From NCBI GenBank assembly GCA_000209815.1, contig FP929036.1, positions 2,946,650 through 3,010,649 on the forward strand: DNA of 64,000 bases. Reading direction: 5' to 3'. The notes below the pieces were generated by a model. The model did not search any database. It was not told the origin of the DNA and saw nothing but the letters and a program-made list of their open reading frames with translations. Positions 7,932 to 17,828 of this stretch are shown in pieces (the first letter of the stretch is position 1; the number at the start of each line of letters is the position of its first letter). The DNA comes from Butyrivibrio fibrisolvens 16/4. GTDB lineage: Bacteria > Bacillota > Clostridia > Lachnospirales > Lachnospiraceae. The position numbers were made by a program, and so were the translations under genes.

Positions 7932-8309
7932 CTGAGGTGCGCGACGAGCAGCCTTTAAGCCGTACTTCTTACGCTCCTTCATACGAGGATCTCTTGTAAG
8001 GAATCCTGCAGCCTTAAGTGTAGGTCTGAACTCAGAATCTACCTCAAGGAGTGCACGTGAGATACCGTGTCTGATAGCACCAGCCTGGCCAGTGTATCCG
8101 CCACCCTTAACGTTAACGATAACGTCAAACTTCTCTACAGTACCTGTAGCTACAAGTGGCTGACGAACAACTACCTTTAATGTCTCAAGACCAAGGTACT
8201 CGTCGATATCTCTCTTATTTATAGTGATCTTACCTGTGCCAGGTACAAGATATACTCTAGCAACTGAAGACTTTCTTCTACCAGTTCCATAATACTTTGT
8301 ATTAGCCAT
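7917..8309 (-). CDS. rpsI: 30S ribosomal protein S9
   Basis: The 130-residue protein has the full S9 fold with [14 protein letters not shown] at the start and the conserved tail ending APQFSKR, which reaches the P-site tRNA. The start has TAGGAGG 7 nt upstream. It is cotranscribed with rplM, 13 bp away. The last codons are supplied by the right attachment site of the IME and keep the normal sequence. Confidence 0.97.
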   Translation of the reverse strand: MANTKYYGTGRRKSSVARVYLVPGTGKITINKRDIDEYLGLETLKVVVRQPLVATGTVEKFDVIVNVKGGGYTGQAGAIRHGISRALLEVDSEFRPTLKAAGFLTRDPRMKERKKYGLKAARRAPQFSKR

Positions 8310-8322
8310 GATCTACCTCCTA

Positions 8323-8751
8323 TTAAAATGTAAGCACTTCTGGCTTCTGTGCCTGCTGCTTGTGATCTGGTCCAGCGTATACGAAAAGCTTTGTGTACAT
8401 CTGACGACCAAGTGGTCCCTTTGGAAGCATGCCCTTAACAGCGTGCTCGATAACTCTGTCAGGGTGTGTGTTGAGCATCTCACGAAGAGTTGTCTCCTTC
8501 ATACCACCAACATAGTCTGAGTGATGATAGTAGATCTTCTGATCAAGCTTCTTACCTGTAACCTTAATCTTCTCTGCATTAACTACGATAACATAGTCAC
8601 CACAATCAGCGTGTGGAGTGAAGACTGGCTTATTCTTACCTCTTAAAACCTTTGCAACTTCTGCACAAAGACGACCAAGTGTCTGTCCTTCTGCATCAAC
8701 TACATACCATTTTCTCTCAAGCTGAGATGGGTTTGGCATATAAGTATTCAT
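8323..8751 (-). CDS. rplM: 50S ribosomal protein L13
   Basis: This 142-residue protein starts at ATG 8751 behind [27 protein letters not shown] at the start and [20 protein letters not shown] near the end are L13 signatures. It heads the rplM-rpsI operon, with a strong promoter and a structured leader upstream. Confidence 0.97.
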   Translation of the reverse strand: MNTYMPNPSQLERKWYVVDAEGQTLGRLCAEVAKVLRGKNKPVFTPHADCGDYVIVVNAEKIKVTGKKLDQKIYYHHSDYVGGMKETTLREMLNTHPDRVIEHAVKGMLPKGPLGRQMYTKLFVYAGPDHKQQAQKPEVLTF

Positions 8752-8880
8752 TGAGAATTCCTCCTTAAATAAATCTGAAAAAGCTCCAAGAAAGTGATGT
8801 CCGGGCACTGTCTCGGAAAGTTATAGTAAAACCTGTCTCCGGGCTAATGGACACAAGTCTCCTTACTACATCAACTATGA
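8752..8880 (-). promoter_or_regulatory. Structured rplM leader (L13-leader-like)
   Basis: The ~125-nt 5' UTR between promoter and rplM contains complementary segments, for example TGTCC (8798-8802) with GGACA (8849-8853), and several CCGG/GAGACA repeats. Firmicutes rplM mRNAs often carry an autoregulatory L13 leader. I infer the same here but did not match a consensus. Confidence 0.4.
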
Positions 8881-8881
8881 C

Positions 8882-8910
8882 ATTCTACTATAGGAATCCA
8901 ATGACGTCAA
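8882..8910 (-). promoter_or_regulatory. Promoter of the rplM-rpsI operon
   Basis: On the minus strand TTGACG (8905-8910) and TAGAAT (8882-8887) are separated by 17 bp. Confidence 0.7.
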
Positions 8911-8948
8911 TATAAAATTTACGTTTTGGAGTAGAAAAATCATAAAAA

Positions 8949-8978
8949 ACCTCTGGTTGTATTATAACAGCCAGAGGT
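8949..8978 (-). terminator. Terminator of the GH43 gene
   Basis: An 8-bp stem (ACCTCTGG at 8949-8956, CCAGAGGT at 8971-8978) is followed on the minus strand by six T. It lies 18 bp beyond the reconstructed GH43 stop. Confidence 0.75.
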
Positions 8979-8995
8979 CATATTATAAACCAAAA

Positions 8996-11226
8996 TTATT
9001 CAATTTCAATAGTGATATTGTTAGAAACTGAGCCAGCTCCATTAAAGCCAAACTCTACACTTCCACCATTTCCAATAGATGCGTTCCATTCTACTGGTGT
9101 AATAACATAGTAATCGCCAGATTCCTTAAGATTTACATTCCAGATGGCATCAATCTTCACCTGACTCTTTTTAATCTTTGCAGTCCATCCGTTTACCTGA
9201 TGACCTGTAGAATTAGAGATTTTAACAGATGCAGTGTAACCTGAGCCCCAGCTGTTTACTGTAGCAGTTGCCTCAAGTCCCTTTCCACTTACAGTAGGTG
9301 AAGGTGTTGGTGTAGGCTGTGGTGTAGGCTGTGGTGTAGGTTGTGCTGCACCTGGCGCCTGACAAGGCTCAAATATCCACTCCTGATTTGGATTACCATA
9401 GTATAGCCACTGGCATACATTAGTACCATCAGTCTTTTTATGTTCATAAACATCTATATATTTAGTAGCTGAGGAAACCTTTGTGCCGATGGTATAAACA
9501 CCAAATTTTTTGTATTCTTAACTACAAATTTTTGAGCATCTCCTGAATATCCATGGTAAATACCGATATTTGCACCATCCACATTTTCTGCATTGGCCAC
9601 ATCGAGCATGAAGTTTCCAAGGCCAGAAGTCAATGTGATATATCCATCAGATGTGTTTTCAACATACCACTTCTGTCCATCCGCACCTGTTCCCCTAAAG
9701 ATGCACACGTTTGTACCAGCTTCTGCCTTGTCTCCCTCAACAGCCAAATATCTCTGGGAATTTGTATTCTTCAAATAATACCAGCCATTATCAATATGAG
9801 CTGTACTGTTATTGTTTACGTTCTGACCGCTTGGTTGAGGCTGAGGTGTTGGGGTTGGTGTTGGCTTATCTTCTACTGGGAAGAACTGCCAGTAATTAAA
9901 GTTCATCAGCGATCCACCATTACCCTTAAATGCGAAATACAAATCATGGCGTCCGCTCACTCCATTTACATCGCAATATTCTGTAACATATTTCTGCCAG
10001 TTGCCTGTGTTTGGAACCTTTATTGTGCCGATTGTTCTTCCAGTTAATGAATCCAAGTGAAGCTCAATAGTTCCACCTCCAGAAGGTGATGCAACTCTTG
10101 CAGCGAAAGCCTTTGCGCCGCTACCAAAATCAACATTCTTAACCTTGATCCAATCATTATTCTCGATGAAGGCTACATTCTGTGTGCCCTCTCCGCAAGC
10201 CTCTGTCTTGACTCCGCTTGAGAAACAAATTGTCTCAGCCTCTGTCTTAAGATATGGGTTAAGTGTAGCTATAGGATTTGGGCCTGCAGTAGACATCTTA
10301 ATTGTAGGGAAACTTCCATCAGGATTGTACTTAAACTCTTCCACTGCCACAGAACGAGCAAAGCCGCTGCCTCCTGGAAGTGCTCCATTATGATAGAAGA
10401 AATATGAGTGCCCCTTAAAATCAACTACACCGCAGTGATTTGTAAAGCTTCTGCCCTCTGTAGGCATGATGACACCTCGATAGGTCCAAGGGCCTGTAGG
10501 TGTTGGGCTTGTAGAATATGCAATATGTTCTGGAATTCCATTACCAGAGAAAAGCATGTAATAAAGATTGCCTCTCTTGTAGAACCATGGTCCCTCCTCG
10601 TATGCGCTGGAACGTCCTGCATATGGTCCAAAGCTTTGAGTAGTAGTGTTCACCTTGTTGATTCCACCTGAATATGAAATCATGTTTCGATTAAGTTTTA
10701 CATAGCATAAATTTGGATTTCCAAAATAGAGATATGCCTGTCCGTCTGAATCCACATAAACAGTAGGGTCGATAAAACCGTAACCCTGACATAGAGGATG
10801 TCCTAGTGCATCCTTGAATGGACCTGTTGGGCTATCAGATACAGCCACACCGATAGAATTGCCGCCCTGTTTTGCAATGACAGGAACATAGTAATAGAAT
10901 TTGCCGCCTCGCTCTACCACCTGTCCTGCCCAGGCATCAGATTTTGCCCAGCTAAATGTGTTGAGCGAGCATACTACACCATGGTCTGTCCAGTTAACCA
11001 TGTCCTTTGTAGAGTAACAGTGCCAATCTCTCATGTCATAATAATCGGCTCCGTCCTCATCGTGACCTGTGTACACATACACAGTGTCCCCATAGACCAT
11101 AGGTGCTGGATCAGTGGAATAGATTGTTTGTACGATTGGATTGTCAGCCTTTGCCATAGTCGGATTCATACCGGCCAAAACAAGAGCTGCCGCAAGCAAC
11201 CCAATCATCCCCCTTCTTTTTTTCAT
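8996..11226 (-). pseudogene. Secreted modular GH43 arabinosidase/xylosidase (GH43-CBM6-ricin-type-CBM2), single frameshift
   Basis: Restoring one A near 9508 gives a 743-residue secreted enzyme. A signal peptide (to about residue 27) precedes a five-bladed GH43 domain (STDPAPMVYGDTVYVYTGHD start; FIDPTVYVDSDGQAYLYFGN; YEEGPWFYKR, which holds the general acid Glu). Next come a CBM6-like domain (about 330-455), a Pro-Thr linker, a ricin-type beta-trefoil (CBM13-like) domain, a second PT linker and a CBM2-like domain (VNSWGSGYTASVKISN; GWTAKI). It probably releases arabinose or xylose from arabinoxylan; the exact specificity is unclear. It interrupts the common truA-rplM order and has its own terminator. 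Confidence 0.8.
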
Positions 11227-11338
11227 TAATTCTCCCTTTCTCTCCCCCTATTTTTTATTCATAACTCCCTATATGACGATTATACCATATCTATATAATT
11301 ATGTAGCACAACATTGAAATTTCCACCAACATGTAAAA

Positions 11339-11360
11339 AAGCTTCCGAACATGGAAGCTT
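11339..11360 (-). terminator. Terminator after truA
   Basis: A perfect 8-bp stem (AAGCTTCC/GGAAGCTT, 6-nt loop) is followed by six T on the minus strand, 10 bp after the truA stop. It closes the long vanW-to-truA gene run. Confidence 0.8.
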
Positions 11361-11369
11361 ACATTACAT

Positions 11370-12107
11370 CTATTCTTCGTATTCAATTCCAATCATAGTA
11401 AGGCCATGTGCTGGGGCTGTTGGGCCAGCCAGCTCGCGGTTGCGACCACGGAATATCTCAAGCATATACATTGGTTCCATTTCACCTGCACCTACTTTGA
11501 TAAGTGTACCTGCAATGATACGAACCATATTGTAAAGGAAGCCATCTCCTGTAAGGCGGATGTGAATTACGTCATCTTCCTTATATACCTTTGCAGTGTA
11601 AATAGTGCGGACACGGGATTTTACCTGTGCCTTTACAGATGAGAAGGATGTGAAATCGTGCTGACCGATTAAATAAGCAGCTGCCTCATTCATCTTTTCT
11701 ACATCCAAATCATAATAATAATGGAATGTATCCTTGCGCTTTGTAGGATCTGGCATCTTGCGGTTTAAAATCTTGTACTCGTAGGTCTTGCGGCAGGCTG
11801 CATATCTAGGATGAAAATCATCCTCCACCTGGCAGGAATATTGAACCACAATATCATCTGGTAGGCGCTGATTAAGTGCAAAGCTGATTTTATCAGCAGG
11901 CATTCTGGAATTAGTATCGAAAACTGCCACATTGCCAAGGGAATGTACACCTGCATCAGTACGGCTTGCACCCATGATTGAGATAGGCTCTTGCAAAAGA
12001 TCTGTAAGAGCCTCGTTTAATTTCTGTTCAATTGTCACTCCGTTTGGCTGAATCTGCCAACCAGAATAGTTTGACCCGTCATAGGCCACAACAATCATTA
12101 CTCGCAT
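11370..12107 (-). CDS. truA: tRNA pseudouridine(38-40) synthase TruA
   Basis: The 245-residue length is typical. YDGSNYSGWQIQP at the start and ASRTDAGVHSLGNVA, which holds the catalytic Asp, are TruA signatures; GDGFLYNMVRIIAGTL is the conserved C-terminal motif. It follows ecfT by one base and is probably translationally coupled. Confidence 0.95.
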   Translation of the reverse strand: MRVMIVVAYDGSNYSGWQIQPNGVTIEQKLNEALTDLLQEPISIMGASRTDAGVHSLGNVAVFDTNSRMPADKISFALNQRLPDDIVVQYSCQVEDDFHPRYAACRKTYEYKILNRKMPDPTKRKDTFHYYYDLDVEKMNEAAAYLIGQHDFTSFSSVKAQVKSRVRTIYTAKVYKEDDVIHIRLTGDGFLYNMVRIIAGTLIKVGAGEMEPMYMLEIFRGRNRELAGPTAPAHGLTMIGIEYEE

Positions 12108-12108
12108 A

Positions 12109-12908
12109 TTATAAAATTACCTTTGCTGAATAAAAAACTATTAAATAAATTGCTATACAAATGTAAGCACGCTGATCTAAAGATGAGTACTGAAGTGGGC
12201 GCATCTTTGTCCTGCCCTCTCCTCCATTATAGCATCTTGCTTCCATAGCAAATGACAAATCATTAGCTCGTCTAAAGGCTGAAACAAAAAGTGGAACCAA
12301 AAGTGGAACCATATTCTTTGCCTTTTTGATAAGACCGCCTGACTCGAAATCGGCTCCTCTTGCCATCTGAGCCTTCATGATTTTATCTGTCTCCTCAATG
12401 AGGATTGGGATAAATCTAAGGGCAATGGACATCATCATTGAGATTTCATGAACAGGGACATTAAATTTCTTCATAAAACCAAGTGATTTTTCCATACCAT
12501 CAGTGAGCTGATTTGGTGTAGTTGTAAGTGTCATTACTGATGTACCGATAATAAGAAGGACCATTCTGCTAGTCATAAGCACTGCATTCTTAAGACCTAC
12601 ATCTGAAACTGTGAAAATCCAGAAAGAAATAATAGTTCTTCCAGGTGTTAAAAACAGATTAAATAATCCGGCAATAATCAGTAATATCACGATAGAACGA
12701 AGGCCCTTTACCATAAAAGAAAAGGAACGTGACTCATTCTGATGATTCCAATTAATGTGATAAGCACTGCAGCAAAAAGCACCACATTATTAGCTGAAAA
12801 AAGAGTAATTATAAAAATCAGCGTACCAAATAGCTTCACTCTTGGATCCAGTGAGTGAAGTATTGATTCTGCTGGATAATATTGTCCTAAGGTTATTTCA
12901 CGTAGCAT
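12109..12908 (-). pseudogene. ecfT: ECF transporter transmembrane subunit EcfT, single frameshift
   Basis: Adding one T in a T-run near 12721 yields a 266-residue membrane protein. It begins REITLGQYYPAESILHSLDPRVKL, in two parts, the usual EcfT start. It ends with the ATPase-coupling helices (MKAQMARGADFESGG, holding the Ala-Arg-Gly motif; FRRANDLSFAMEARCY). It overlaps the 3' end of the ATPase gene by 16 bp. With EcfA it forms the shared energizing module for vitamin-binding S components, which would be encoded elsewhere. Confidence 0.88.
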
Positions 12909-14656
12909 AAAATTTCTTCCTTTGCTTCATCTACAGTAGTGGCATCTGTTCTTACATCAAGCCCTGCAGCCTTTAAATCATTCATTACATAAGTGACCTG
13001 TGGCGCAGCAAGACCCATCTTTTCAAGCTCCTTGTAATGAGCAAAGACCTCCTTTGGCGCACCATCAAATGCAGGCTTTCCAGCATCCATAACGATGATT
13101 CTATCTACGTAATTAGCCACATCCTCCATTGAATGAGATACAAGAATAACAGTGTCTCCACGCTTCTTGTGCATCTCTGCAATCATTCCTAAGATATCAT
13201 CCCTGCCCTTAGGGTCAAGACCTGCTGTAGGCTCATCCAAAATAATAACATTTGGCTTCATTGCGATAACACCTGCAATGGCAGCACGACGCTTCTGTCC
13301 ACCTGAAAGCTCGAATGGCGATGCAAGATAAAACTCCTCTGGAAGACCAACCAAGCCAAGAGCCTCGTAGGCTCTCTTAATCTGCTCCTTCTCATCAAGT
13401 CCCTGATTCTTAGGACCAAACTGAACATCCTTAAATACAGTAGTCTCGAAAAGCTGATGCTCTGGGTACTGGAATACCATTCCTACCTGAGTGCGAAGCT
13501 CCTTTATATCGTAGTCCTTGTCATAGATGTCCTGTCCGCGATAATAAATATGTCCCTCTGTAGCCTTAATAAGACCGTTTAAATGCTGAACGAGTGTTGA
13601 TTTACCACTACCTGTGTGCCCAATAACGCCTATGAATTCTCCCTCCTTAATAGAAAGGCTGACATCATCAAGTGCTGTAACCTCATAGGCTGTGCCCGGG
13701 CTGTATTTATATGAAACATGGTCTAAAATCAACTCATTATTAGAGGCCTTTTCTGAAGCCTTATCACCTGCAGCGCGAGAAACTGTATGGCTAGCAGCCT
13801 GTGTCTTCTCAAGCTTTAGAATATTTTCTACAAGCTCTTCTCTGGTAAGGATACACTCAGGGAGTGGAAGTCCTGATTTTCTAAGCTCGTGAGCCAAAAG
13901 TGTAACCTGTGGCACATCAAGGCTATGCTCCTTTAAAAGCTCCACGTCCTTAAAGATTTCACGAGGAGTGCCTTCCATAAAGACCTTGCCCTTTTCCATT
14001 ACAAAAACGTAATCAGAATCTACTACCTCTTCCATGTAATGGGTAATAAGGATAACTGTGATTCCCTTTTCCTTATTAAGAGTATGAACGGCCTGAAGCA
14101 CGTCCTTTCTTCCATCAGGATCAAGCATAGCTGTAGGCTCGTCTAAAATAATGCACTTTGGCTCCATAGCCATAACGCCAGCGATTGCCACGCGCTGCTT
14201 CTGTCCACCAGAAAGCTTGTTAGGTGAATGACTCTTGTATTTCTGCATGCCTACCATCTTCAGAGATTTATCTACCCTCTTAACAATCTCCTCAGTTGGA
14301 ACACCTATATTCTCAGGTCCAAAAGCCACATCCTCGTCAACTACCGATGCAATAATCTGATTGTCTGGATTTTGGAAAACCATTCCTGCAGTCTGACGAA
14401 CTGCAAAAGTGAACTCATCATCAGAGGTATTCATTCCATCAACATAAAGTGTTCCCTCAGATGGTGTAAGAAGTGCATTGATGTGCTTGGCGAAAGTGGA
14501 TTTGCCAGAGCCATTATGTCCTAAAATAGAGATAAACTGGCCTGGTTCCACATTAAGATTAACGTGGTCGAGGGCAACCTGGATAGACTCCACGTTCCCC
14601 TCTTCATCACGTCTTATATATTCATGTACTAAATTCTTTGATTTGATAATCGACAT
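12893..14656 (-). CDS. ecfA: Fused ECF transporter ATPase EcfA1-EcfA2
   Basis: One 587-residue protein holds two complete ABC ATPases. Half one (1-280) has GHNGSGKST, the signature LSGGQKQR and LDEPTAMLDP. Half two (about 310-587) has GHTGSGKST, LSGGQKRR and LDEPTAGLDP. A linker rich in Ala, Ser and Lys (about 283-306) joins them. In most Firmicutes these are two adjacent genes. The ATG at 14656 lies 9 bp after the trmL stop. Confidence 0.92.
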   Translation of the reverse strand: MSIIKSKNLVHEYIRRDEEGNVESIQVALDHVNLNVEPGQFISILGHNGSGKSTFAKHINALLTPSEGTLYVDGMNTSDDEFTFAVRQTAGMVFQNPDNQIIASVVDEDVAFGPENIGVPTEEIVKRVDKSLKMVGMQKYKSHSPNKLSGGQKQRVAIAGVMAMEPKCIILDEPTAMLDPDGRKDVLQAVHTLNKEKGITVILITHYMEEVVDSDYVFVMEKGKVFMEGTPREIFKDVELLKEHSLDVPQVTLLAHELRKSGLPLPECILTREELVENILKLEKTQAASHTVSRAAGDKASEKASNNELILDHVSYKYSPGTAYEVTALDDVSLSIKEGEFIGVIGHTGSGKSTLVQHLNGLIKATEGHIYYRGQDIYDKDYDIKELRTQVGMVFQYPEHQLFETTVFKDVQFGPKNQGLDEKEQIKRAYEALGLVGLPEEFYLASPFELSGGQKRRAAIAGVIAMKPNVIILDEPTAGLDPKGRDDILGMIAEMHKKRGDTVILVSHSMEDVANYVDRIIVMDAGKPAFDGAPKEVFAHYKELEKMGLAAPQVTYVMNDLKAAGLDVRTDATTVDEAKEEILCYVK

Positions 14657-14665
14657 TGGTACCCA

Positions 14666-15163
14666 CTATTCCTTCCAGTTGAGTCTATGTAAATTACCCT
14701 CGGTCTCTAACCCAAGGAAATCATTCTGTCTCAGTGCCTCATACAAAATGATTGCAACTGAATTTGATAAATTAAGTGAACGTATATCATGTCCCATAGG
14801 AATACGAACACAATTCTCCTCATTGTCCACAAGAATTTCCTCAGGGATTCCTGCGCTTTCCTTGCCGAACATTATGTAGCAGTCTGGCTCGTAATTAACC
14901 TCTGTATGAGTACGTTTGGCCTTTGTAGTGGCCATATAAATCTTTGCATCTGGATTCTTAGCCTTGAAATCATCCCAGTCATCATAACGGAAGACCTCTA
15001 GCTTATCCCAGTAATCCATGCCTGCACGCTTCACAGTCTTGTCTGTAAGGACAAAGCCCAAAGGCTCGATTAAGTGAAGGCGTGTGCCTGTGGCACAGCA
15101 TGTTCGCCCGATGTTTCCAGTGTTCGCTGGAATTTCAGGCTCATGTAATATAATATTAAGCAT
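14666..15163 (-). CDS. trmL: tRNA (cytidine/uridine-34-2'-O)-methyltransferase, SPOUT family
   Basis: The 165-residue length fits TrmL. Motifs are EPEIPANTGNIGRTCCATG at the start, FGKESAGIPEEIL, and the C-terminal knot IPMGHDIRSLNLSNSVAI. It methylates the wobble base of tRNA-Leu. It overlaps the aminotransferase gene by 8 bp. Confidence 0.93.
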   Translation of the reverse strand: MLNIILHEPEIPANTGNIGRTCCATGTRLHLIEPLGFVLTDKTVKRAGMDYWDKLEVFRYDDWDDFKAKNPDAKIYMATTKAKRTHTEVNYEPDCYIMFGKESAGIPEEILVDNEENCVRIPMGHDIRSLNLSNSVAIILYEALRQNDFLGLETEGNLHRLNWKE

Positions 15164-16325
15164 TTCTTAATTCCTTTATAAATTCTTCAATACGGTCCAT
15201 GGCCTTTTTCAACGCCTCTAATGAGTACGCATAGGAAATACGCACATTGCCTTCTCCGCTGTCGCCAAAAGCTGTGCCTGGTACTACAGCTACTTCCTTT
15301 TCCTTGAGAAGGCGAGTACAGAATTCCTCTGAAGACATTCCAAACTCTGCAATCGATGGGAAAATATAAAAAGCGCCGTAAGGCTCGAAGCATTTGATTC
15401 CCATTTTCTTGAAGCGATTAACGAGATAACGACGACGGTCATTATATTCCTCTCGCATATTTGCAACATCCTCATCGCAATCACGTATTGCTGTGACAGC
15501 TGCATACTGACTAGTTGTTGGTGCACACATAATAGCAAACTGATGGATTTTTGTCATCTGCTTTACTATTTCTGCTGGTGCGCAAACGTATCCTAATCTC
15601 CAGCCTGTCATAGCATGGCTCTTTGAAAAACCATTGATATAGATAGTGCGCTCCTTCATTCCTGGGAAGGATGCAATAGATACATGTCCCTCTCCAGTGT
15701 AAGTAAGCTCACCGTAAATTTCGTCTGTTAGAACGAATAAATCGTATTTTTTTACAAGCTCAACAATTGGCTCTAAATCAGCCTTTTCCATAACAGCGCC
15801 TGTTGGGTTGTTAGGGAATGGCATAATAAGAATCTTTGTCTTGTCAGTAATGGCTGCCTCTAATTCCTCTGGCTTAAGACGGAATTCGTTTTCCTCTTTA
15901 AGATTGATAGCTACTGGAACGCCCCCAGCCAAAATGGTACAAGGCTCGTATGAAACGTAGCTAGGCTGAGGAATAAGCACCTCATCACCTGGATCAAGCA
16001 TGGCACGAAGTGCCACGTCGATACCCTCTGAACCACCAACAGTCATAAGCATCTCTGTAAGTGGATCGTAATGCAAATCATAGTGGCGCTTGAGGAAATC
16101 TGCAATCTCCACACGAAGCTCCTTCAAACCAGAATTAGAAGTATAGAAAGTGCGGCCTCTCTCCAATGAATAGATAGCCTCGTCGCGAACCTTCCAAGGT
16201 GTATCAAAATCAGGCTCGCCAACACCAAGTGAAATAGCATCTGGCATCTCTGCCACAATATCAAAAAACTTTCTAATGCCCGAAGGCTTTATCTCTGTGA
16301 TCGTTTTATTTAGAGGGTTTCTCAT
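15156..16325 (-). CDS. PLP-dependent class I/II aminotransferase
   Basis: This 389-residue fold-type I enzyme has the PLP lysine in GFSKSHAMTGWRLGY, plus FPNNPTGAV and TDEIYGEL. It resembles the aromatic or aspartate aminotransferases that pair with an Lrp/AsnC regulator in Firmicutes. It overlaps the upstream Lrp gene by 4 bp, so the two are translationally coupled. The amino acid substrate cannot be fixed from sequence. Confidence 0.92.
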   Translation of the reverse strand: MRNPLNKTITEIKPSGIRKFFDIVAEMPDAISLGVGEPDFDTPWKVRDEAIYSLERGRTFYTSNSGLKELRVEIADFLKRHYDLHYDPLTEMLMTVGGSEGIDVALRAMLDPGDEVLIPQPSYVSYEPCTILAGGVPVAINLKEENEFRLKPEELEAAITDKTKILIMPFPNNPTGAVMEKADLEPIVELVKKYDLFVLTDEIYGELTYTGEGHVSIASFPGMKERTIYINGFSKSHAMTGWRLGYVCAPAEIVKQMTKIHQFAIMCAPTTSQYAAVTAIRDCDEDVANMREEYNDRRRYLVNRFKKMGIKCFEPYGAFYIFPSIAEFGMSSEEFCTRLLKEKEVAVVPGTAFGDSGEGNVRISYAYSLEALKKAMDRIEEFIKELRNA

Positions 16326-16804
16326 AAGCTCACCTTCTCCCTCTCATCAACATGCTTTTCTGCCATAATAATGCCGTGATCCTTGTATTTCTTTAATACA
16401 AAGTTGGTCTGTGTAGAAAGCACTGAGTCAAGTGGAGAAAGCTTTGCAGAAACAAAATCTGCTACCTCTCTAAGTGTATGTCCCTCGATAGAAACCATGA
16501 AATCATAGCTTCCTGAAATAAGATAAACAGCATCAACCTCTGGATAGTTGTAGATGCGCTCTGCGACCTTATCAAATCCCATTCCTCTCTGTGGAGTAAC
16601 GCGAACCTCGATAAGTGCTGAAACCTTTTCTACGCTGGCTTTTTCCCAGTTGATAAGTGTAGGATAGCCGCAGATTACGTGCTCGTTTTCCATAGCCTCC
16701 AGCTCATTCATAACTGTAGTCTGGTCGCAGCCAAGCATCATAGCCAAATCGCTCAAATCTATTTTGCTGTTGTGCTCAATATAAGTTAAAATCTTCTCTC
16801 TCAT
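16322..16804 (-). CDS. Lrp/AsnC-family transcriptional regulator
   Basis: Starting at ATG 16804 behind AAAGGGGA gives 160 residues. An N-terminal HTH (IDLSDLAMMLGCDQTTVMNEL) precedes an AsnC/RAM ligand-binding domain (VYLISGSYDFMVSIEG). It very likely senses an amino acid and regulates the overlapping aminotransferase gene. An upstream in-frame ATG at 16849 lacks a ribosome binding site. Confidence 0.9.
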   Translation of the reverse strand: MREKILTYIEHNSKIDLSDLAMMLGCDQTTVMNELEAMENEHVICGYPTLINWEKASVEKVSALIEVRVTPQRGMGFDKVAERIYNYPEVDAVYLISGSYDFMVSIEGHTLREVADFVSAKLSPLDSVLSTQTNFVLKKYKDHGIIMAEKHVDEREKVSL

Positions 16805-16829
16805 AATAAAATCCCCTTTCGGTGCAAGT

Positions 16830-17810
16830 CTATACGTTATAAAGTGCATCAGTTTTCGGAGGCTCTAAAAAACGTACCTCTTCTCCATTCAAGATGCATC
16901 TGTCATTTGAAGAGTTGGACTTCCCGATAATGGCGGATGCTACCCCCGCATCTGCTAATTTTCTAACAAGTCCATTTCCATCATTTGTTGCTATAAGCAT
17001 AGCCCCAGATGAAATGAGCTCGTAAGGATTGATTCCAAAAAACTCACATACCTCTATAGTCTCCTGCTTTACAGGGATTGCTTTCAAATCAATATCAAGA
17101 CCTACTCCTGAAGCCTCTCCCATCTCCCAAAGAGCTCCGAAGATGCCGCCTTCTGTAACGTCATGCATAGCTGCCACGCCGTGGTATACAGCGATACGGC
17201 TTTCTGGAAGAACACTAAGATACTGATCAAATCCCTTTGCTGTATCAACGAGTGACTGTGGCAATCTGGTAAGAAGCTGTTCCTCGTGGTCCTTTGCAAT
17301 AATGGATGTTCCCTCCAGGCCAATCCACTTCGTAAGTACGATATCCATATCAGGCTTGGCCCCGCCAGTGGAAACCATCTGACCTTTTTTAACCTTACCA
17401 ACAGCTGTCACAGAAATAAGTGGCTGATTAACAGCCTCTGTAACCTCTGTATGACCGCCGATAACCTGAACATTGTAACGTTTGCAGGCGTTGTCCACCT
17501 GCTCCATTATATATTTAAGCTTGGCCTCTCTCATTCGTGGTGTGAGAAGTACAGTAAGAAGAATGCCTATAGGCTCTGCTCCTGCACTGGCCAAATCATT
17601 TACAGAGATAGTAACGGCAAGCTCACCGATATCTGAGGCTGTGCCGGTGATAGGATCTGTAGATAAAACCATCTCCTCGTCTGGAGCCAACTGCACTGTA
17701 GCACAATCCTCTCCAATAGATGGACCACTACCTACCTCTGGTCTTTTAACATGTAATTGTTTTATGACAGAGCGCTTAAGTACGCTCTCTGGTAACTTTC
17801 CAATTTCCAT
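16830..17810 (-). CDS. AIR synthase-related (HypE/PurM-like) protein
   Basis: This 326-residue protein has PurM/HypE-type features: GPSIGEDCATVQL near the start, VNDLASAGAEPIGILLTVLL, GGHTEVT and HDVTEGGIFGALWEM. These form an ATP-binding fold that activates oxygen or carboxyl groups. No hydrogenase genes are nearby, so it is probably the widespread Clostridia AIR-synthase-like protein of unknown substrate. Confidence 0.85.
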   Translation of the reverse strand: MEIGKLPESVLKRSVIKQLHVKRPEVGSGPSIGEDCATVQLAPDEEMVLSTDPITGTASDIGELAVTISVNDLASAGAEPIGILLTVLLTPRMREAKLKYIMEQVDNACKRYNVQVIGGHTEVTEAVNQPLISVTAVGKVKKGQMVSTGGAKPDMDIVLTKWIGLEGTSIIAKDHEEQLLTRLPQSLVDTAKGFDQYLSVLPESRIAVYHGVAAMHDVTEGGIFGALWEMGEASGVGLDIDLKAIPVKQETIEVCEFFGINPYELISSGAMLIATNDGNGLVRKLADAGVASAIIGKSNSSNDRCILNGEEVRFLEPPKTDALYNV

Positions 17811-17828
17811 AATAAGTCCTAATCTATA

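Noticed and set aside
9553-10671. Plus-strand open frames opposite the GH43 gene
   Set aside because: They are rich in Cys and Ile, lack ribosome binding sites and follow the codon pattern of the minus-strand gene.
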